Source of the DNA: an uncultured Oscillospiraceae bacterium
GTDB taxonomy: Bacteria; Bacillota; Clostridia; Oscillospirales; Oscillospiraceae
Direction: 5' to 3'
NCBI GenBank assembly: GCA_934565775.1
Contig: CAKTIN010000009.1
Span: 1 to 36,507, forward strand
DNA: 36,507 nucleotides
In this document: positions 32,120-36,507 of the stretch, piece by piece
Position numbering within the stretch: the first letter of the stretch is position 1
Layout of the letters: each line of letters opens with the position of its first letter
Notes under the pieces: model-generated
The model's input: the letters and a program-made list of their open reading frames with translations, nothing else
Told to the model about the DNA's origin: nothing
The model's database searches: none
Translations under genes and position numbers: made by a program

Positions 32120-33925
32120 TTACTCCGCCATCAGGCTTTCCATTTCGTCCAGCAGGGAGCCGAACAGCTCCAGCGCCTGCTCCACAGGAGCGGGGGAGGT
32201 CATGTCCACCCCGGCACCCTTCAGCAGGTCGATGGGGCTCTTGGAGCAGCCGCCGGACAGGAAGCCCAGATAGTCCCGCACGGCGGGCTCCCCCTCCCGG
32301 AGGATCCGGCGGGACAGGGCGATGGCCGCAGAGTAGCCCGTGGCGTACTGGAACACATAGTAGTTGTAATAGAAATGGGGAATTCGGATCCATTCCTTGG
32401 CAATGAGATCGTCCACGACCATATCCGGCCCAAAGTACAGCTCATTCAGGCGGCGGTACTCTGCGTTGAGGGTCTCGGCGGTGAGAGTCTGCCCGGCCTG
32501 AGCCATGCGGCCGATGTTCAGCTCAAACTCCGCGAACATGGTCTGGCGGTACAGCGTGTTCTTGAACTGCTCCAGGAAGTGGTTAATGAGGTAGGCCCGC
32601 TGCTTGCGGTCCGTGGTTTTGGAGAGCAGATGCTCCATGAGCAGCGCCTCGTTGCAGGTGGAGGCCACCTCCGCCACAAAGATCACATAGTCCCGGTCGA
32701 TGGGCCGCTGGGTGTGATTGGAGAAGTAGGAGTGCAGGGCGTGCCCCATCTCGTGGGCCAGGGTGAACTGATCGTCCAGGGTGCCGTGGTAGTTCAGCAG
32801 CACATAGGGATGGACCAGAGCGCCGGAGGAATAGGCGCCGCCGCGCTTGCCCACATTCTGATAGACGTCGATCCACCGGCTGTCAAAGCCCTCCTGGAGG
32901 AGCTTCCGATAGCCGTCGCCCATGGGAGCCAGAGCCTCGTAGACGGTCTGCTTTGCCTCGGCGAAGGGGATCTTCTTGTCGGTGCCTGCCACCAGGGGGG
33001 TGTAAATGTCGTAGAAGTGGAGCTCGTCCACCCCCAGGAGCTTTTTGCGCAGGGTCACATACCGGTGCATCTTGTCCATATTCTTGTGGACCGCCTCAAT
33101 CAGGTTCAGATACACGCTGGTGGGGACGTTGGTTGCGTCCAGGGCGGCGTCCAGGCTGCTGGGATAGCGCCGGGCGGTGGAGAAGAATTGCAGCTGCTTG
33201 ACCTGAGCGGAGAGCAGCGCTGCGGCGGTGTTCTGGAAGGAGCCCAGGGTGGTATAGACCTTCTCATAGGCGTCCTTCCGCAGACCCCGGTCCGGGCTGG
33301 CCTCATAGCCCACAAAGGTTCCGGCGGACAGGGGCAGACAGTTGCCCTGGCTGTCCACGGCGTCGGGGAAGGTCAGGTCGGCGTTGGTAAACAGACCGTA
33401 AATATTGTCCGGGGCGTCGGCCATTTCTCCGGCGGAGGCCAGCAGCTTTTCCTCGGCGGGGGAGAGCACATGGGCCTTCCGGCGGCGGGTATCCTCCAGA
33501 TACCGGCGGTAGGCCTCCAGCTCCGGAACCTCCCGGTAGAACCGGTCCATCTCCTCGTCGGACAGAGACAGCAGCTCCGGAGTCTCAAAGCTCACGGCGG
33601 CTCCGAAGGCCACATAGGCGCTCATGAACCGGCCGGTCATATCCTGGTATTTGCTCACCCGGGTGTCCTGGTCGTTCTTCCGCTGGGCGTAGTTGCCCAC
33701 GCCGTCCAGAAGCTCTACCATGGTCTCTACCTTTTGCAGATAGGCCAGCAGGTCCTTGGGATCCCGGGCGATTTTCCCGGCATACTGGGCCAGCTCCTCG
33801 CTCAGGGCCTTCATGCGCACCAGGTCCTGCTCCCAGGCCTCATCCGTGGGATAAAGATCCTCCAGGGCCCAGGTGTTCTCCGGGGCAATGGCAGCGCGCT
33901 CTAAAACTTGATTCAGTTCTTCCAT
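32120..33925 (-). CDS. pepF: Oligoendopeptidase F (M3B metallopeptidase)
   Basis: A 601-residue PepF, the usual length. It is a cytoplasmic zinc peptidase that cuts short peptides of about 7-17 residues. The HEMGH motif lies at residues 391-395, with the third ligand Glu in EVASTCNEAL about 25 residues later; HSYFSNHTQRPIDRDY and HFYYNYYVFQYATGY are further family landmarks. TAGGAGGTTCAAGT precedes the ATG at 33925; a longer upstream in-frame start lies inside the promoter. The small 88-residue gene follows in the same operon. Confidence 0.96.
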   Translation of the reverse strand: MEELNQVLERAAIAPENTWALEDLYPTDEAWEQDLVRMKALSEELAQYAGKIARDPKDLLAYLQKVETMVELLDGVGNYAQRKNDQDTRVSKYQDMTGRFMSAYVAFGAAVSFETPELLSLSDEEMDRFYREVPELEAYRRYLEDTRRRKAHVLSPAEEKLLASAGEMADAPDNIYGLFTNADLTFPDAVDSQGNCLPLSAGTFVGYEASPDRGLRKDAYEKVYTTLGSFQNTAAALLSAQVKQLQFFSTARRYPSSLDAALDATNVPTSVYLNLIEAVHKNMDKMHRYVTLRKKLLGVDELHFYDIYTPLVAGTDKKIPFAEAKQTVYEALAPMGDGYRKLLQEGFDSRWIDVYQNVGKRGGAYSSGALVHPYVLLNYHGTLDDQFTLAHEMGHALHSYFSNHTQRPIDRDYVIFVAEVASTCNEALLMEHLLSKTTDRKQRAYLINHFLEQFKNTLYRQTMFAEFELNIGRMAQAGQTLTAETLNAEYRRLNELYFGPDMVVDDLIAKEWIRIPHFYYNYYVFQYATGYSAAIALSRRILREGEPAVRDYLGFLSGGCSKSPIDLLKGAGVDMTSPAPVEQALELFGSLLDEMESLMAE

Positions 33926-33960
33926 ACTTGAACCTCCTAGATTCGTAAATTTCCGTCTCC

Positions 33961-33989
33961 AGTATACCAACTTTTTCCCTAATTTGCAA
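33961..33989 (-). promoter_or_regulatory. SigmaA promoter of pepF
   Basis: Minus strand TTGCAA and TATACT with a 17-base spacer, 35 bases before the start codon. Confidence 0.75.
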
Positions 33990-34176
33990 GACCGGGAGAG
34001 ACGGCAAGCCCGGCCCTGGGTTTTGAAACTTTTCGGAATTGAATTACCATGTTATCATAGTAAAGAGAGTAAAAACTGGACTTTTCCATGGCGCGTATTT
34101 TGTCTCCTTTGCCAGTTGATTTCAAAATGGGAAGGGACTAAAATGGGAATAGAATGAAAATGCCGGGAGGAGTTCG

Positions 34177-35067
34177 ATGAAAAAGCAGATCCAGGGAAAT
34201 CTGATGCTGCTGCTTTCCGCGATGATCTGGGGCGTGGCCTTTGTGTTCCAGAGCGTGGGCATGGCGTATGTGGGCCCCTTTACCTTCCAGTTTGCCCGAT
34301 TCCTCCTGGGCGGGGTCGTGCTCCTGCCGGTGGTGTGGGTCATGGACCGGAAAAACGGCCGGGGAAAGGGCTATCTTGCCCGCTGGAAGGACCGGAAGCT
34401 CCTGCTGACCGGCCTGATCTGCGGGGTGTTTCTGTTTTTGGCGAACACCATGCAGCAGGTGAGCCTGCTGTATACCTCCGCCGGAAAGGCGGGCTTCCTG
34501 ACGGCCATGTACATCGTCATGGTGCCGGTGATGGGCCTGCTGTTTCACCGCCGGGTCTCGGGCCGGGTCTGGTGCGGCGTGGGCCTGGCTGCGGCGGGGC
34601 TGTATCTGCTGAGCCTGGGGGGCCAGGGAGGCATCAACCGGGGGGACCTGTACGCCCTGGCGGGGGCGGTGGCCTTCGCCTGCCAGATGACCGCCGTGGA
34701 CCATTTTGCCTCTGGCCTGGACGGCGTGCGGCTAAGCTGCCTGCAAATTTTTGTGTGCGCCGCCCTGTCCGGCATTGCCATGCTCTTCCAGGAGAAGCCG
34801 GAGCTGCACGCCATTGCCAGCTGCTGGGTGCCGATCTGCTACACGGGCATTCTCTCCCTGGCAGTGGGCTACACCCTCCAGATTCTGAGCCAGCAGCGGA
34901 CCAACACCGCCATTGCGGCCCTGCTGATGAGCACGGAGTCGGTTTTTGCGGCCCTGGCCGGGTGGCTGGTGCTTCAGGAGCGCCTGCGGGTGCCGGAGCT
35001 GGTGGGCTGCGGGTTGATCTTGAGCGCCCTGGTCCTGTCCCAGCTCCCGGGGAAACAAAAGAAATAG
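34177..35067 (+). CDS. EamA-family (DMT superfamily) transporter
   Basis: A 296-residue protein with ten predicted membrane spans in two EamA repeats, each about 140 residues. The opening GNLMLLLSAMIWGVAFVFQS and the second-half start GDLYALAGAVAFACQMTAVD are typical of the family, as is the closing ALLMSTESVFAALAGWLVLQERL. Members export or import small metabolites such as amino acids; the substrate cannot be told here. GGGAGGAGTTCG precedes the ATG. A long leader (about 115 bases) separates it from a weak TATCAT at 34053-34058, so its promoter is uncertain. Confidence 0.9.
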   Translation: MKKQIQGNLMLLLSAMIWGVAFVFQSVGMAYVGPFTFQFARFLLGGVVLLPVVWVMDRKNGRGKGYLARWKDRKLLLTGLICGVFLFLANTMQQVSLLYTSAGKAGFLTAMYIVMVPVMGLLFHRRVSGRVWCGVGLAAAGLYLLSLGGQGGINRGDLYALAGAVAFACQMTAVDHFASGLDGVRLSCLQIFVCAALSGIAMLFQEKPELHAIASCWVPICYTGILSLAVGYTLQILSQQRTNTAIAALLMSTESVFAALAGWLVLQERLRVPELVGCGLILSALVLSQLPGKQKK

Positions 35068-35072
35068 ACGAT

Positions 35073-35116
35073 GCCCGGCAGGGCCGCAACGGCGACCCTG
35101 CCGGGCCTTGTGTTTT
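35073..35116 (+). terminator. Terminator between the EamA transporter and trpB
   Basis: A perfect 11-bp stem GCCCGGCAGGG/CCCTGCCGGGC with a 12-base loop, then CTTGTGTTTTA on the plus strand. The genes converge here; on the minus strand a loose TATTTCTTTT follows. Confidence 0.8.
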
Positions 35117-36341
35117 ACAGGTAGTCCTTCCCGTAATGGGCCAGAATATAGTCCAGATCCTTATCTCCCCGGCCGGAGAGATTCAGCAGTACGGTCCCGC
35201 CCTCCATGCGCCGGGCCAGCTTCAGAGCATAGGCAACCGCATGGGCGCTTTCAATGGCGGGGAGGATGCCCTCCAGGCGGGACAGGCGGAAGAAGGCATC
35301 TATGGTTTCCCGGTCGTCTACAACGTCATAGGTGACCCGGCCCAGATCCCGGAGAAAGGCGTGCTCCGGCCCGGAGGAGGGGTAGTCCAGGCCGCTGGCC
35401 ACGGAGTAGACCGGGGCGGGGGCGCCGGACGGGTCCTTCAGCATGATGCTGTTGAAGCCGTGGAGCACGCCCTCGGTGCCATAGCGCAGGCTGGCGGCGT
35501 GGTCGCCCAGCTTGGGGCCCCGGCCCAGGGGCTCTACGCCGTAAATATCCACGGGGTCGTTCAGAAAGCCGGAGAACAGCCCCGCCGCATTGGAGCCGCC
35601 GCCGACGCAGGCCACAATGGCGCTGGGCAGCGCCCCGGTCATGGCCAGGAACTGCTCCCGGGCCTCCTGCCCCACCACCCGCTGGAAATCCCGGACCATC
35701 ATGGGGAAGGGGTGGGGCCCCACCACGGAGCCGATGCAGTAGATGCAGTCCTTGTAGTCCTTCGCATAGGCGGCGAAGGCGGCGTCCACCGCCTCCTTCA
35801 GAGTTCCGGCCCCCTGGGAGACCTCGATGACCTTCGCACCCAGGACCTTCATCTTCGCCACGTTGGGGGCCTGCTTGGCAATGTCCACGGTGCCCATATA
35901 GATCTCGCACTCCAGTCCGAAGTAGGCCGCCGCCGTGGCCAGGGCTACGCCGTGCTGCCCTGCGCCGGTCTCCGCAATGACCTTTTTCTTTCCCATGTGC
36001 TTGGCCAGCAGGGCCTCGCCCATGCAGTGGTTGAGCTTGTGGGCGCCGGTATGGTTCAGGTCCTCCCGCTTGGCATAGAGCAGGACCCGGCCCCCTGCGG
36101 ACTGGGACAGCCGGGGCAGGGGGGTGATGGGCGTGGGGCGGCCCTGAAAGTCCCGGCGGATCTGGGCAAGCTCTGCCAGAAAGGCCGGGGATTTGCCGAT
36201 GGTCTCGTAAGCCTCGGTGATCTCCGCCATGGCCTGCCGGAGCTCCGCGGGGATGTAGCTGCCGCCGTACCGGCCAAAGTAGCCATCGGCGTTGGGGTAT
36301 TCTTCAAAATAGCGGGAAAAGTCCACGTTTTTCAGTTTCAT
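35115..36341 (-). CDS. trpB: Tryptophan synthase beta chain
   Basis: A 408-residue TrpB, the PLP enzyme that joins indole and serine to form tryptophan. The PLP-binding lysine is K102 in HTGAHKLNH, the catalytic Glu is E124 in AETGAGQHG, and the PLP phosphate loop is GGGSNAAG. The [15 protein letters not shown]-terminus is typical of the TrpB1 type that pairs with TrpA. No trpA follows: downstream is a terminator and a convergent transporter. The gene lies behind a T-box leader. AAAGGAGAAAACAGCT precedes the ATG. A lone trpB could serve indole salvage, or trpA may lie elsewhere in the genome. Confidence 0.96.
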   Translation of the reverse strand: MKLKNVDFSRYFEEYPNADGYFGRYGGSYIPAELRQAMAEITEAYETIGKSPAFLAELAQIRRDFQGRPTPITPLPRLSQSAGGRVLLYAKREDLNHTGAHKLNHCMGEALLAKHMGKKKVIAETGAGQHGVALATAAAYFGLECEIYMGTVDIAKQAPNVAKMKVLGAKVIEVSQGAGTLKEAVDAAFAAYAKDYKDCIYCIGSVVGPHPFPMMVRDFQRVVGQEAREQFLAMTGALPSAIVACVGGGSNAAGLFSGFLNDPVDIYGVEPLGRGPKLGDHAASLRYGTEGVLHGFNSIMLKDPSGAPAPVYSVASGLDYPSSGPEHAFLRDLGRVTYDVVDDRETIDAFFRLSRLEGILPAIESAHAVAYALKLARRMEGGTVLLNLSGRGDKDLDYILAHYGKDYL

Positions 36342-36423
36342 AGCTGTTTTCTCCTTTATTTTTCTTTTTATTCTTGATTTCGGTGAGAAAACGGCGTCGC
36401 CATCGTCTGCCCGGCTGCGTCAT
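36304..36423 (-). CDS. Possible 39-codon leader ORF overlapping the trpB start
   Basis: A short frame after the T-box terminator with an excellent ribosome site (AAAGGAGT, 6-base gap). It reads [20 protein letters not shown] and on to a stop 35 bases inside trpB. It is strongly basic with one Trp. Translation could couple to trpB, or the site may be a remnant of a lost upstream gene. No homologue is known to me. Confidence 0.3.
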   Translation of the reverse strand: MTQPGRRWRRRFLTEIKNKKKNKGENSYETEKRGLFPLF

Positions 36424-36444
36424 AGTCCGACTCCTTTCGGCATA

Positions 36445-36507
36445 GAAAAAATCCCAAGCGCAAAAGCGCTTGGGACGAAATCATTCGCGGTACCACCCAA
36501 GTTGGTG
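36445..36507 (-). promoter_or_regulatory. T-box riboswitch, 3' part (cut by the window end)
   Basis: Read on the minus strand, GGGTGGTACCGCG (36486-36498) is the T-box consensus that pairs with the acceptor end of uncharged tRNA. TTCGTCCC follows as its antiterminator partner, then a perfect 10-bp terminator stem TCCCAAGCGC/GCGCTTGGGA with an AAAA-type loop and a T run (36446-36475). The specifier stem lies outside the window; Trp specificity is inferred from trpB. Confidence 0.93.

Overview
The window looks like chromosomal DNA from a GC-rich, spore-forming Clostridia species, most likely an Oscillospiraceae gut bacterium. The reasons are the cotJ-type spore coat genes, a CwlD-type cortex amidase, a T-box before trpB, strong AGGAGG ribosome sites, sigmaA-like promoters with 16-18 bp spacers, and high-GC codon use. 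No tRNA, rRNA, CRISPR array, transposase or phage gene was seen. The placement is inference from gene content.

Region 1 (1-8500) is mostly housekeeping. It holds a cotJ operon (fused cotJA-cotJB, then a cotJC that stops after about 60 codons), a cwlD-like amidase, uvrB, a small membrane protein, a DUF2974-type alpha/beta hydrolase, a peptidase M16 homologue without its zinc motif, and a large HTH regulator. Region 2 (8700-12690) is a cluster of four zinc-ribbon membrane proteins divergent from that regulator; one member is frameshifted.

Region 3 (12960-23320) is a cell-surface block: a secreted GH28/GH49-like beta-helix protein, a 1710-residue secreted protein with a DUF11-like domain, a 76-residue precursor-like peptide, an HprK/PEPCK-like kinase, and a Thr/Pro-stalked membrane-anchored protein overlapping the kinase by 4 bases. 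The two large secreted proteins have nearly identical promoter cores.

Region 4 (23360-26490) is a redox operon (CMD-cupin, flavodoxin, 4Fe-4S aldo/keto reductase) divergent from a membrane-bound XRE regulator; the flavodoxin frame is broken. Region 5 (26490-31020) contains a gene-free stretch ending in a strong candidate structured RNA directly before a DegV gene, then a hemolysin-III-like protein and a complete polar amino acid ABC transporter with a hairpin in its leader. Region 6 (30980-31850) is non-coding repeat DNA with two copies of a multi-hairpin unit in permuted order. Region 7 (31850-36507) carries a small unknown gene, oligoendopeptidase F, an EamA transporter, and a solitary trpB behind a T-box cut by the window end.

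The most interesting items are the RNA at 26798-26966, the peptide/HprK-like kinase/anchored protein group at 21095-23317, the zinc-ribbon cluster with its regulator, the permuted repeats at 30981-31850, and T-box-controlled trpB without trpA.
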